From contig CABSIK010000001.1 of assembly GCA_902477755.1 (NCBI GenBank), forward strand, positions 1-64,000: a DNA stretch of 64,000 nucleotides. Reading direction: 5' to 3'. The stretch comes from an uncultured Clostridia bacterium (GTDB taxonomy: Bacteria; Bacillota; Clostridia; Lachnospirales; Anaerotignaceae). Shown one piece after another: positions 37,041 to 45,947 of the stretch (position 1 is the stretch's first letter; every line of letters begins with the position of its first letter). The translations under genes were made by a program, and so were the position numbers. Under the pieces are notes generated by a model. The model did not search any database and was not told the DNA's origin. It worked only from the letters and a program-made list of their open reading frames with translations.

Positions 37041-37113
37041 GCCGGAATAACTCAGTCGGTAGAGTAACTGATTCGTAATCAGTAAGTCGCGTGTTCGAGT
37101 CACGTTTCCGGCT
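37041..37113 (+). tRNA. tRNA-Thr (anticodon CGT)
   Basis: A complete 73-nt cloverleaf: acceptor GCCGGAA/TTCCGGC, D arm ACTC/GAGT, anticodon arm ACTGA-TTCGTAA-TCAGT with anticodon CGT, T arm with TTCGAGT loop. No encoded CCA. The discriminator base is T (37113). Left boundary of the island. Confidence 0.93.
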
Positions 37114-37165
37114 CTTAGCAAAAAAACGGTTAAAACCTTAGGTTTTAGCCGTTTTTTTCATGTCC
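37082..37165 (+). repeat. Left direct repeat (attachment-like), tRNA 3' end plus terminator
   Basis: The tRNA-Thr 3' third and the following terminator are repeated, degenerately, at 60438-60521: CGAGTCAC, TTTCC, AACGGTTAAAAC, GTTTTAGCCGTTTTTT and ATGTC are shared in order. Brackets the island. Confidence 0.7.
37119..37158 (+). terminator. Terminator of tRNA-Thr
   Basis: AACGGTTAAAACC pairs with GGTTTTAGCCGTT (one mismatch), followed by T7. Also ends the minus-strand gene at 37145, whose stop lies in it. Confidence 0.88.
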
Positions 37166-37747
37166 AAAATTTTTCAGATGGATTCGGAAAACCTCGCTCC
37201 CTGTTTCTATATCGGTGGTCAGAAACCTTCTGATAAACTCCATGGTCATGCCTTGTAAAAAGAGCTGTACTACAGAAGAAAACAGAAAACGATGAAGGAA
37301 CATTTTCTGGAAAGATTCCAGTTTCTCCTGTCCCGCGAGAACTTTTATTTTTTCCTCTGTTTGCCTGAGGTCTATGATGTCTACACTGGTTTCAGAGGAA
37401 AGTGTCTTTTTCTGTATGAAGTCATGATATGTCTGCTCCAACAAGGAGTCTGCATGAGATATCAGCCAGAGCATTTGTCTTGTATGAACTTCCTGACAGG
37501 CAAATACTTTTTCTGTTTCTGCATCAGAAATGCTCCGCATTATGGTAGCCATGGCATCTGAAACTTCATCCTGTAAGCTGACAAAATCAATCTGTGCAAT
37601 CAAACGAAAGCAAAGAGAAAGATAATGATCCAGCAGGTATCCCTTCGTCCCAAGGCTTTCCCTTAGGTCTTGTACTGACTCAAAGAAGAATGAGAATGAT
37701 GTTGTGCTTTCGTCAGGTGAGGAGAGATATGCTTCGAAAATATCCAT
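37145..37747 (-). CDS. Hypothetical protein, 200 aa
   Basis: An all-helical soluble protein without a recognised family; no HTH or catalytic motif seen. Its stop codon falls inside the tRNA terminator. First gene on the left side of the island. Ribosome site is AAAAAGGTGG before the ATG. Confidence 0.6.
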   Translation of the reverse strand: MDIFEAYLSSPDESTTSFSFFFESVQDLRESLGTKGYLLDHYLSLCFRLIAQIDFVSLQDEVSDAMATIMRSISDAETEKVFACQEVHTRQMLWLISHADSLLEQTYHDFIQKKTLSSETSVDIIDLRQTEEKIKVLAGQEKLESFQKMFLHRFLFSSVVQLFLQGMTMEFIRRFLTTDIETGSEVFRIHLKNFGHEKNG

Positions 37748-37822
37748 AAGATAACCACCTTTTTGAATGTAATATGCTTTGTGGTATATAAACTCTTATG
37801 GAATCAGAAGTCAAGTGATTTA

Positions 37823-38206
37823 TTAGACCATTTCCCATTCACCCGTAGTAGGATTTTTTGCAATCAGCAGCTTATAATCATCATACAACAGAACATAGAT
37901 TTCCTTGCATTCAGGAGAGAGGGGAAGATCAAATTCATACTTTGCGCCTATGGAACCATTGATGCCGCCAAAAGCCGGATAAAATTGCAACTTCATTTTT
38001 TCAGGATCATCAGATACATCTTTTACACTTCTTGTATAACCAGCAGAGGAAGCGATAGAAGTATAGATAGTCATTTGATCTTGTTGTTCTGATACTTTAA
38101 AATCAACTACCACTACATCTGTTCTTGGCGAAAAACCAAGCCCAAAGTAATAACCACCGTATAATAACAAAAGAACAACAATGATAATACTTAATTTCTT
38201 TTTCAT
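37823..38206 (-). CDS. Small membrane-anchored hypothetical protein
   Basis: A 127-residue protein with an N-terminal membrane anchor (KKKLSIIIVVLLLLYGGYYF) and an extracytoplasmic beta-rich remainder. The ATG at 38206 follows AAGGGGGA; the open frame before it has no ribosome site. Function unknown. Confidence 0.65.
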   Translation of the reverse strand: MKKKLSIIIVVLLLLYGGYYFGLGFSPRTDVVVVDFKVSEQQDQMTIYTSIASSAGYTRSVKDVSDDPEKMKLQFYPAFGGINGSIGAKYEFDLPLSPECKEIYVLLYDDYKLLIAKNPTTGEWEMV

Positions 38207-38344
38207 ACAGAGTCCCCCTTTGATGTTTTTGCTAGCCCTTTCATTTTTCATGTCATCTCTCCACACCTACAGCATTCATCCAGAAATCTTGCTTTTACTT
38301 GAGCTGAGAATTTTATTTCTTTGAATCAAATAATTCTGTAGTCA

Positions 38345-38521
38345 TTAGGAATATACGAGTGTCACCAAAATAGAAAGCATACAAATTCCAAAAGTCAAGC
38401 AGGACAGAAAGGTATATGTCATTACTTCGTTTTCTTCATCCTTTGATCTCACTGCTGAGATAAGAAATAATGGAAACGCAAAACCTGAAATTATCCCTGC
38501 GATCCAAAGAATCATCAGCAT
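38345..38521 (-). CDS. Small two-helix membrane protein, 58 aa
   Basis: ATG at 38519-38521, stop TAA at 38345-38347. The product begins MLMILWIAGIISGFAFPLFL, has a charged centre (RSKDEENEV) and a second hydrophobic span (LSCLTFGICMLSILVTLVYS), i.e. two membrane helices. AAAGGGG lies upstream in the leader. Sits between the anchored protein and the DUF6076-like gene on the same strand. Confidence 0.6.
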   Translation of the reverse strand: MLMILWIAGIISGFAFPLFLISAVRSKDEENEVMTYTFLSCLTFGICMLSILVTLVYS

Positions 38522-38546
38522 AATTGTTTCACCCCTTTATGTTGCA

Positions 38547-39503
38547 TTATCTCTTCAGCCAATCCTTAAATTCCTCCAGTGTCATCTCCCCGCGATCACA
38601 CAATTCCTTCTGCTGTCTTGCTTTCTCAGACCATGCGTAAAAATCCTCCTGAGAGATTTTTTTGCTCTTGATCCATGCGAAACGCTTCTTATATTCCCGT
38701 CTGTAAACTTTGAATATCTCATCATCCTTTTTCTTTCTTTCCCAAAGATAGGACGCCCCCAAATCTCTGCATGTCCTGCCCATGTCGTCAATGGGGCGGG
38801 AGCAGTATTCCGTATCGGTTCTGCCACGGATGGCAAAATATTTCTGGCAGTTCTTGCATTTTCTGATGGGCTGTTCTCTTTTGATGCACTCCCGCAAAAT
38901 ATAATCAATGACATCATAAATGCTTTCGGGATAAAGCACATCTGTAAAAGCACGATCTTCTACCATTTCATATTTGATATTCAATTTCTGGAAACGGAAC
39001 AGTTTCAAAGAATCATCCTGATATTTTTTGAAATGGCTTGTCAGTCTTTCGTTGACAGTCCCTTGAGATAAATCTCTGTCCAAACAGTTGTCGAAAATAT
39101 CTCTGATTTGACGCTGTATCTCCACTGCTTCCGAAGGAATCCAAGTCAGTTGTTTTCTCGGCAGCAGGTCAATGATGTTTTTGAATTCCTGTTCTTCTGC
39201 CTGACGGAATCTCTTTTTCCAAACATGGTAAGTGATTTCGAAATAGGGGTGTACCTCTGCCATGTCATGGAGAAAGTCCAAAACGCTTCTGGTGTACTGG
39301 GCATCTTTTTTCTGGTAGAGGTTTTCAATATCCCGTCCCAGTTGTTCAAATGCGCCCATAAGAGGTTGGAAATCCACATACAGAAAATCAATCAGACTAT
39401 CAGGAAACTGATATTCTTTTTTCAGCGCATATTCTTTTGTTTCTGTTACGAAGTTTTCCTGTCCCTCTAAAAGATAGACTTTATATTGCAGATCATCAGC
39501 CAT
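38547..39503 (-). CDS. DUF6076-like mobile-element protein
   Basis: A 318-residue protein with a C-terminal zinc-knuckle-like block CKNCQKYF...CSRP...CRDLG (about residues 225-260), the arrangement of DUF6076/CGNR-like proteins found beside mobilizable elements in clostridia. N-terminal half helical. Start at ATG 39503 (AAAGGA eight bases upstream); another ATG two codons earlier is too close to it. Divergent from the RepA-like gene; role unknown. Confidence 0.7.
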   Translation of the reverse strand: MADDLQYKVYLLEGQENFVTETKEYALKKEYQFPDSLIDFLYVDFQPLMGAFEQLGRDIENLYQKKDAQYTRSVLDFLHDMAEVHPYFEITYHVWKKRFRQAEEQEFKNIIDLLPRKQLTWIPSEAVEIQRQIRDIFDNCLDRDLSQGTVNERLTSHFKKYQDDSLKLFRFQKLNIKYEMVEDRAFTDVLYPESIYDVIDYILRECIKREQPIRKCKNCQKYFAIRGRTDTEYCSRPIDDMGRTCRDLGASYLWERKKKDDEIFKVYRREYKKRFAWIKSKKISQEDFYAWSEKARQQKELCDRGEMTLEEFKDWLKR

Positions 39504-39562
39504 GGTCATTTTCCTTTCAAAATTAAAATTAGACAGAACTATAATATTATTATAAATGTGTC

Positions 39563-39591
39563 TTGACAAAAAAGCAATGGCGTGTTAAATT
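39563..39591 (+). promoter_or_regulatory. Promoter of RepA-like gene
   Basis: TTGACA (39563-39568), 17-base spacer, TAAATT (39586-39591). Confidence 0.6.
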
Positions 39592-39598
39592 TTAGTTG

Positions 39599-39632
39599 TA
39601 GACTTATAAAAATAATATTTTTAATAAGTCTA
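39599..39632. repeat. 34-bp palindrome before RepA-like gene
   Basis: TAGACTTAT and AATAAGTCTA flank AT-only DNA that is itself nearly palindromic. Placed just after the promoter, so an operator or a replication/recombination site is possible. Confidence 0.65.
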
Positions 39633-39724
39633 AATATTTTTGAGATATGAACGAGGAGGTGGTGTTCCAATGCCCATATCAGATTCCCATAAAAATTTCA
39701 TAGGAGAGGAGGTGTTATGGTGTT

Positions 39725-40741
39725 ATGACGAAACCACTTCAGGTCATGAGTGGCGAGGAACTCATGGATATGGATTACAAACCCATCAAGTTTGCAGTCA
39801 GAGAATTTCTCCCCCAAGGACTTGCCATACTTGCTGGTGCCCCTAAGACAGGGAAATCTTTTTTCGCTCTGTGGCTTTGCCTTTGTGTTGCGAAGGGTGA
39901 GCCTGTCTGGGACTGCGAAACGGCAAAAGGAACCGTATTATATTTCTGTTTAGAGGACAATCAATCCCGTCTGCAAAACAGAACCCTTACCATAACAGAT
40001 GACGCGCCTGCGAATCTGTTTTTTTGTTGGGAAGCTGCTTGTCTTGGAGAAGGGCTGGAAGAACAGATTCGGAAGTTTTTATCAGAGCAAAAAGAAACAG
40101 TGCTCATCGTCGTTGATACATTGCAGTGCATCAGAAAACAAAGTCTGGATTATAGTTATGGAACGGACTATAAAGATATCCAATCGCTGAAAAAGATTGC
40201 TGACGAATATCAGTTGACCATACTTCTGATTCATCACTTGCGGAAGCAGGAAAGCAAAGACGCATTCCACATGATTTCCGGCACGACAGGGTTGCAGGGG
40301 GCAGCCGATACTATTCTGTTGATGACAGAAAACAAAAGGGGCAGTGGTTCTGTGAAGCTATCTGTTCTGGGGAGAGATGTGGAGCCACGGGAACTGAAAC
40401 TGGAACGGGATGAAAACAGTATCTGGATGAAAAAAGAGGATTCACTGGAAAAACAAAAAGAACCCGTCGACGAAATCGTTTCCATTGTGGATGGGTGCAT
40501 GAAAAAACATATTTTTCTTTCCGGCGAACCAAGTGCATTGGCAGAGCTGTTCAGCAACGCTTCTGGAAAAACCATTTCCCATCTGACACTCTTGAAACGA
40601 TTGAAGAAAAGCTCAGCGGAGCTTCTGCGTTTGGGTTATGCTTTCCATACCAGAAGAAGCGATGGCAAAAGAATCATGGAAATTTCAAAAATCACGTGGC
40701 TGGAAGGAGAAGAGGTAAATGAAAATAGATTTCATCAGTGA
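39725..40741 (+). CDS. RepA-like RecA-superfamily ATPase
   Basis: A 338-residue AAA_25/RepA hexameric-helicase-type protein: Walker A GAPKTGKS (38-45), Walker B VLIVVDTLQC, and TILLIHHLRK. A C-terminal winged region follows (SALAELFSNASGKTISHLTLLKRL). Such proteins support replication of plasmids and mobilizable elements. GAGGAGGTG lies ten bases before the ATG; it is the first + gene of the element. Confidence 0.82.
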   Translation: MTKPLQVMSGEELMDMDYKPIKFAVREFLPQGLAILAGAPKTGKSFFALWLCLCVAKGEPVWDCETAKGTVLYFCLEDNQSRLQNRTLTITDDAPANLFFCWEAACLGEGLEEQIRKFLSEQKETVLIVVDTLQCIRKQSLDYSYGTDYKDIQSLKKIADEYQLTILLIHHLRKQESKDAFHMISGTTGLQGAADTILLMTENKRGSGSVKLSVLGRDVEPRELKLERDENSIWMKKEDSLEKQKEPVDEIVSIVDGCMKKHIFLSGEPSALAELFSNASGKTISHLTLLKRLKKSSAELLRLGYAFHTRRSDGKRIMEISKITWLEGEEVNENRFHQ

Positions 40742-40979
40742 CGGTAGTTGGCAGAAGAATCCTTCTACTGCCCCTGCCGCAGAAAAAGACAGTAGATTGA
40801 AAAAACCTTTGAAATCGGGGGAAATGTGGGTTTTCGAAAGATGTAAAAATGAAAAAAGTGACGGTAGTGACGGTTTTTGGGTGGGCTGGCAAAAAACTGA
40901 CCCTGCTGACCCTGTCAGAGAGAAGGAAAGCGTTTGTGGGCGGCGTGACCGCCTGTGTGGCGATGAAAAACAGGAATAG
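40719..40979 (+). CDS. Possible small protein, 86 aa
   Basis: Overlaps the ATPase 3' end by 23 bases with GGAGAAGAGG before the ATG. Low-complexity, Lys/Asp/Ser-rich with repeats of SDG; no family recognised. Its DNA contains repeated TGACGG units at both ends, so it may be non-coding. Confidence 0.3.
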   Translation: MKIDFISDGSWQKNPSTAPAAEKDSRLKKPLKSGEMWVFERCKNEKSDGSDGFWVGWQKTDPADPVREKESVCGRRDRLCGDEKQE

Positions 40980-41318
40980 GGGATGTGATCACCAGAGGAA
41001 CAAAGGGGCAACGTGAGGGATTTTTGGGGAAATGTTGAGAATTGGCAGTGAACGGCTTTCTTTGACCCTGTTGTAAAGCCCATTGGAAGGGCGAAAAAAG
41101 ATTGCTGGTTAAAGCGGCGGTGTCTTGTTCCGCCACGATTTCCTCCAATCCCCGCAGTGCGGAGATTGTTTGCCCCGAAAAGCTGGTGTCAGAAAGAAGG
41201 CACAGACGTCGGAAGCGGCGCTTTGCAGTGGGAAAAACTGCCTTTTCCCTTAGAAACTACGGGCTTTGTGCTTGACGTCGGTACCGACATCAAGGAGAGA
41301 TGGAGGGGGAGTTGAGGA
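40980..41318. other. Gap with palindrome, candidate oriT
   Basis: GC-richer, gene-free stretch before the ribbon-helix-helix and relaxase genes, where oriT is expected. At 41272-41293 lies a near-perfect palindrome with halves TTGACGTCGG and CCGACATCAA around TA. A nick site cannot be named from sequence alone. Confidence 0.4.
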
Positions 41319-41714
41319 TTGCAAAAGGAGAATGCAAAACAGACATTTACTGTCCGGCTTTCGGAGGAAACAGCCAATCTTTGCGTGGCTGGTATGGCAA
41401 TGGATGACTGCCGGAGCCGGAATGAATTTATTGAAAAAGCCATCAGGTACTATGCTGGTTACCTTTCCGCAGAAAAAAATAAAGTGGTGTTGGGCGAGCA
41501 GATTCAGAAGGTGCTGGAGTCATCGGTGAAATCTTCTGAAGGCAGACTCTCCAATCAGAGCTTTCGTATGGCTGTGGAGTTGGCAAAACTGCAACGGATC
41601 ATTGCTTATTATTTTCAAATGGATGAAGAAACATTGACCGAGCTCCACAATCTATGCCAGCGAGAAGTGAAAAGTATGAACGGAACTTTATCTTTGGAAG
41701 ACATGATAAAGTGA
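41319..41714 (+). CDS. Ribbon-helix-helix relaxosome accessory protein
   Basis: A 131-residue MobC/CopG-like protein: TFTVRLSEETANLC (strand) and RNEFIEKAIRYYAGYL (helix) form the RHH fold in residues 8-50. Start codon is TTG with GGAGGGGGAG eight bases upstream. Lies 30 bases before the relaxase; probably binds oriT. Confidence 0.75.
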   Translation: MQKENAKQTFTVRLSEETANLCVAGMAMDDCRSRNEFIEKAIRYYAGYLSAEKNKVVLGEQIQKVLESSVKSSEGRLSNQSFRMAVELAKLQRIIAYYFQMDEETLTELHNLCQREVKSMNGTLSLEDMIK

Positions 41715-41744
41715 AAAAATGAATGAAAGGATGGTGGCGAAGTC

Positions 41745-43058
41745 ATGGCAAAAATCATTTTTACTGCACGATATGTGAAGAACATTTCCGAAGGACAAAA
41801 GAAAAACTATGTGAAATACATCGCCACCAGACCGAATGCGGAAAGATATGCTCAGCCGATTTCCCATGAAGTTTCTGCACTTCAAAGGGAATGGATCGCA
41901 AAAGAACTGAAAAAATCTCCGAAGTTGAAAGAAGAATGTGCTGCAGAATATCAGGCGTATGAAGAAAATCCAAGCTGCCAAACAGCGGAAGATCTCATTC
42001 ATAAAATCGCAGAAGTGCAAATTTATCATGGAAATGATATGAAAAATTATGTGGGTTACTTAGCCAAACGCCCTCGTGCAGAGTTCACAGAGCAGGGGCA
42101 TGCCCTGTGGAATGACAGAGATGAAAAGATTGATTTAAGGAAAGTGCAGAAGGAAGCAGTGGAATATCAGGGGCGCATCTGGAACTTTGTGGTTTCTCTG
42201 AAACGAGAGGATGCCCAGCGATTGGGCTATGATCATGCAAAGGTATGGAGAAATCTGGTCACACAAAAATCTTTGGCAATGGCAAAAGAAATGCGGATCA
42301 AGCCGGAAAATCTGGTTTGGTATGGTGCTTTTCATAACGAAGGGCATCATCCACATATCCATATCATGTGCTATTCCAAAGACCCAAAGGAGGGCTATCT
42401 GACGAAAAAAGGCATTGAAAATTTGAGAAGTGCCTTTGCTCATGAGATTTTCCATGATGAATTTTATCATCTCTATGAGCAGAAAGACGAGATGTGGAAA
42501 TGGATTCGGGAGGAATGCAGAAACCTTTTGGAGCGTTCCTTGTCTTTGGAGCACAAAGAAAATCCTTATGCACAGGCGTTGTTATTTACCTTGGCAAAGA
42601 ACTTGCAGACAGCAAAACACAAAAAAGTCTACGGTCGTCTTGCCAAAGAAAATAAATTGCTGGTGGATGAAATCATTTCTGAAATCAGTAAGGATGAAAA
42701 GATAGATTCTCTTTACCAGTCATGGCTGGATTTGAAAGATGAGGTCATATCTTTTTATGACGGCAAAGGCTACGCCAGACATTCTTTCTCTGAGGAGCCA
42801 GAGTTTCGGAATATCAAAAATCTGGTGCTGAAAACCGCATTGGAAATCAGCAATAAGCAGATGGAAAGCCAGCACCAAAAGAAAAATCAGATACAAAATG
42901 AAATCATCAGGAATCATTTGATACGGTTATTGAAAGAAGTCAGCAACATGGTTGTGGAAGATTATGAAAAACAGGATGCGGTCATCCAAACTGTTGACCG
43001 TAAACTGCGACAGAAAATTCAGGAGAAAAAAGAAGCCCATGGCATGAAAATGGGGTAA
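41745..43058 (+). CDS. MobP-family relaxase
   Basis: A 437-residue DNA-nicking transfer protein. The N-terminal RYVKN...KYIATRPNAERY segment and three-histidine metal motif HNEGHHPHIH (197-206) match MobP3-type relaxases; a second YVGYLAKRPRAE repeat of the first segment occurs near residue 100. The C-terminus is a long coiled coil. Needs a helper conjugation system. Confidence 0.87.
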   Translation: MAKIIFTARYVKNISEGQKKNYVKYIATRPNAERYAQPISHEVSALQREWIAKELKKSPKLKEECAAEYQAYEENPSCQTAEDLIHKIAEVQIYHGNDMKNYVGYLAKRPRAEFTEQGHALWNDRDEKIDLRKVQKEAVEYQGRIWNFVVSLKREDAQRLGYDHAKVWRNLVTQKSLAMAKEMRIKPENLVWYGAFHNEGHHPHIHIMCYSKDPKEGYLTKKGIENLRSAFAHEIFHDEFYHLYEQKDEMWKWIREECRNLLERSLSLEHKENPYAQALLFTLAKNLQTAKHKKVYGRLAKENKLLVDEIISEISKDEKIDSLYQSWLDLKDEVISFYDGKGYARHSFSEEPEFRNIKNLVLKTALEISNKQMESQHQKKNQIQNEIIRNHLIRLLKEVSNMVVEDYEKQDAVIQTVDRKLRQKIQEKKEAHGMKMG

Positions 43059-43073
43059 TGCAGGAGGTGCTTT

Positions 43074-43271
43074 ATGAGAAAGGTATCAAGGGTAATGAGT
43101 ACCAAAGAAATCAGAGGGGTCAAATTTCATGTGGAAAGCTGCTTCAATGGGGACAAAGATATCACCGAAAAAGTAGCAGATATGATCAAAAAAGATTTTG
43201 AATCTGGTGCATATGACAAACCAGAGGAAGAAGATTCAGTAGATTGGGGTATGGATTCACCGGCTATGTAG
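43074..43271 (+). CDS. Hypothetical protein, 65 aa
   Basis: Short acidic-tailed protein, preceded by CAGGAGGTG, 15 bases after the relaxase. Similar small genes often sit between relaxase and recombinase in such elements. Function unknown. Confidence 0.55.
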   Translation: MRKVSRVMSTKEIRGVKFHVESCFNGDKDITEKVADMIKKDFESGAYDKPEEEDSVDWGMDSPAM

Positions 43272-43304
43272 GGATATGATGTTTGGCTGAAAGAAGGTGA
43301 TTTT

Positions 43305-44906
43305 ATGGAAAATATCGCTGCTGCAATTTACTGCAGACTCAGCCAGGATGACGGCAACGCCGGAGAATCCAACAGTATCCAGACACAGAAAGCATTGCTG
43401 AAACAGTACTGTGCGGAAAACAGAATCCCTATTGCAGGTGTTTATTGTGATGATGGATGGAGCGGAACAAACTTCGAAAGACCCCAGTTCAAACAGATGA
43501 TGGCGGACATTGAAGCTGGAAAAATCAATGTGGTCATCGTCAAAGACCTCTCCAGATTCGGCAGAGAGTATGCCCAGATGGGGCTTTATATCGAACATTA
43601 CTTCGAGGAGAAGGGTGTCCGCTTCATCTCCATCGCAGAAAATTATGATTCAAAAAATGGTGCGGATAACTTAGTCCTTCCGTTCACGAATGTGATCAAT
43701 TCCTATTACACCAGACAGGTGTCAGCCAAAACAAAAGCTGCCCATAGAGCCAGAGCAAAGGAAGGGATGTACCTAGGTGCCCATGCACCATTCGGTTATG
43801 AGAAAGATCCACAGAATAGACATAAACTCATTGTCGATCCGCCGGCGGCTGAAGTTGTGCAAATGATATTCAGACTTTTCGCCGATGGCATCGGATATGG
43901 AAAGATGACAAAGATATTGCGGGAGCGAAAAATCTTGAATCCGCAGGCATATTTTAATCGGAACCATCCCGATTATTATGAAAGTGATTACTGGAGACAG
44001 GATTTTGACTGGCACGCATCAACCATACGCTCTATTCTGAATAATCCGGTCTATCTGGGAAAGGCGGTGTTTGGCAGGACAAGAACAAAAGGATTTTTCG
44101 ATAAAAGGAGAGAGGAAACGCCGGAAAAAGATTGGATCGTATATAATAATGCGCATCAGGCTATCATTTCCGAAGAACTTTGGGACACGGTACATCAGAT
44201 GATGAAAGCCAAGAGAAGACCAAATGCCAAAGGGGAATTGCAGCCCTTCGCAGGATTGGTGAAGTGTGCAGACTGTGGTTCCTCTCTGAACGTCAGCTAT
44301 GATGCAAAACGAGGCACCTATACAGGCTTCAGCTGCTGGGTCTATAGAAACTATGGTAAAGATCGATGTACTTCACATTACATCAGCTGGAAAGCGTTGT
44401 ACCAAATCGTGCTGGAGGATATCCGCCGCCATGCAAGTAGGGCACAAAATGCGGAAGAGCAGTATCTGGAAATGCTGGTGAAGATGAAAACAGACCAGCA
44501 GAAACAGGATGGAACGAAAATCAAAGTAGAATTGCAGCGAGTAGAAAGAAGATTATCAGAAATCACAGCAGTCATCAAACGATTATATGAAGACCTTGCC
44601 TTGGGCAGAATCAGCGATGAACGGTATGATGATATGTATCAGGGGCTTGATCAAGAGGAAAGAGAACTGAAAAGCAAGCAGGAAACACTGAAAGAGCAGT
44701 GGGAGAAAACCCAAGAAACGTTCCAAAATGTGGAGAAGTTCATTCCTCTCATCAAGAAGTATACGGATATACAGGAACTGAATGCCTACATACTCAATGA
44801 GCTCATAGAAAGGATTGTCGTCCATGAAAAGGTCGTAGACGAGGATGGAAATAAGACACAAAAAGTGGAGATTTATTATAAGTTTGTAGGGACTGCAGTG
44901 GAGTGA
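43305..44906 (+). CDS. Large serine recombinase
   Basis: A 533-residue site-specific recombinase: resolvase domain with catalytic Ser13 in IYCRLSQDDG, VVIVKDLSRFGREY, then recombinase domain, a zinc-ribbon (CADCGSSL...CTSHYI) and a long coiled coil ending with a DUF4368-like tail, as in TnpX/Tn4451-type enzymes. It would excise and insert the element at short target sites. Confidence 0.93.
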   Translation: MENIAAAIYCRLSQDDGNAGESNSIQTQKALLKQYCAENRIPIAGVYCDDGWSGTNFERPQFKQMMADIEAGKINVVIVKDLSRFGREYAQMGLYIEHYFEEKGVRFISIAENYDSKNGADNLVLPFTNVINSYYTRQVSAKTKAAHRARAKEGMYLGAHAPFGYEKDPQNRHKLIVDPPAAEVVQMIFRLFADGIGYGKMTKILRERKILNPQAYFNRNHPDYYESDYWRQDFDWHASTIRSILNNPVYLGKAVFGRTRTKGFFDKRREETPEKDWIVYNNAHQAIISEELWDTVHQMMKAKRRPNAKGELQPFAGLVKCADCGSSLNVSYDAKRGTYTGFSCWVYRNYGKDRCTSHYISWKALYQIVLEDIRRHASRAQNAEEQYLEMLVKMKTDQQKQDGTKIKVELQRVERRLSEITAVIKRLYEDLALGRISDERYDDMYQGLDQEERELKSKQETLKEQWEKTQETFQNVEKFIPLIKKYTDIQELNAYILNELIERIVVHEKVVDEDGNKTQKVEIYYKFVGTAVE

Positions 44907-44922
44907 AAGAGGAATGAGATGG

Positions 44923-44959
44923 AATCAGCTGATCGTTGAAAATGGTCAGCTGATTTTTT
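44923..44959 (+). terminator. Terminator of serine recombinase
   Basis: AATCAGCTGA pairs with TCAGCTGATT, then TTTTG. Confidence 0.88.
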
Positions 44960-45606
44960 GTTAAAATGTGGACTTTGAAGTAAAAAATATTATTTTAAGG
45001 ATCAAACGATTGTAATGATTCCCGTTCTATCAAAAATAACTTAAAAATGTTAAGTGTGATAGATACACCGTCAGACTTAGGGGCAATCTGTCTCAATTAT
45101 TATTCGGATTTTTATATTTAAACAGTGTGTAAAAAACGATAAACACTATTTTTTGTGTCTTTATCCATACAGGCAATGCTGTTTTTTATACGTCTTGATT
45201 GTTATACACGTTTGACAGATAAAGGAAATAATATCTAACTTTTGTGTATTCGCAATCAATATGTGACTGATTCTTTACAGTGACAAATTCAATCTTACTA
45301 GAAGGAATATCTTGAAGTAGTCGTCGAAAGGTTGATGGATCGCCTTTTTGTCTTTAATATACCATATCTTTATATGTTGATTTCAAGCCTTTTTATCTAT
45401 TTTCTGATTCCATGAGTTTGGATATAGCTGCACCAAAAGGGATCTTGTTGCCCGAGTCTGAACAAAATGGATAGGCTATGAGAGTATTGTATTGCTTACT
45501 ACTACGCCTTTAACTCGAAAGTATAGGTTATTTTAACATATCTTTCATAAGCGTTTGCAGAACGTATGCAATCATAGAATGAAATTCTAGATAACTTAAA
45601 AAATCT
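44960..45606. other. Gene-free AT-rich gap
   Basis: About 650 bases between the recombinase terminator and the defence locus. No gene with a ribosome site on either strand. Probably contains the right end of the mobilizable element. Confidence 0.45.
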
Positions 45607-45626
45607 TTTGACAATTTTTATACTTG

Positions 45627-45674
45627 TTGACCAAACGCCTAATTGATGCTAAAATTAAGCTGTAATTATGCTTA
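45627..45674 (+). promoter_or_regulatory. Promoter and candidate operator of XRE gene
   Basis: TTGACC (45627-45632), 17-base spacer, TAAAAT (45650-45655). Immediately downstream TAAGC-N9-GCTTA (45656-45674) is an inverted repeat over the transcription start, a likely self-binding site of the XRE protein encoded 25 bases further on. Confidence 0.6.
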
Positions 45675-45698
45675 TTTATAGCCAAGGAGACGATAAAT

Positions 45699-45926
45699 AT
45701 GACATTTGCAGAAAGTATTAAACAGATGAGGCAGCGTTTGTTCTTTTCACAAGAAGCGTTCGCTAAAGAGCTTAATGTAAATTTGACGACAGTGAGTCGT
45801 TGGGAAACTGGAAAAAGTAAGCCCAATATGTCTACTATGCGGCAGATTAAAGAATTTTGTTCAAAATACAGCATTGATTATGAGCCGCTTGAAAGTAGTT
45901 GGCTTGCCTTTGAGCAGGAAAAGTAA
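45699..45926 (+). CDS. XRE-family regulator
   Basis: A 75-residue single-domain helix-turn-helix protein: MRQRLFFSQEAFAKELNVNLTTVSRWETGKSKPN in family form. Size and position directly before a DNA methyltransferase resemble the controller (C) proteins of restriction-modification operons, which time methylation before restriction. 21 bases separate it from the methyltransferase gene. Confidence 0.88.
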   Translation: MTFAESIKQMRQRLFFSQEAFAKELNVNLTTVSRWETGKSKPNMSTMRQIKEFCSKYSIDYEPLESSWLAFEQEK

Positions 45927-45947
45927 TAATAGAACAGGAGAATCAGT

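Larger units (their letters stand above)
38547..44906 (+). mobile_element. Mobilizable element core
   Basis: Gene set DUF6076-like, RepA-like ATPase, ribbon-helix-helix protein, MobP-type relaxase, small protein, large serine recombinase is that of an integrative mobilizable element. No type IV secretion genes are present, so it would need a helper. Exact ends not determined. Confidence 0.65.

Noticed and set aside
36918..37121. Minus-strand frame containing NVTRTRDLLITNQLLYRLSYSGI
   Set aside because: A frequent false annotation caused by translating the antisense of tRNA-Thr.
39640..39846. Short + frame ahead of the RepA-like ATPase
   Set aside because: Overlaps the better supported ATPase start, and its product (Cys/His-rich end) looks like an out-of-frame reading.
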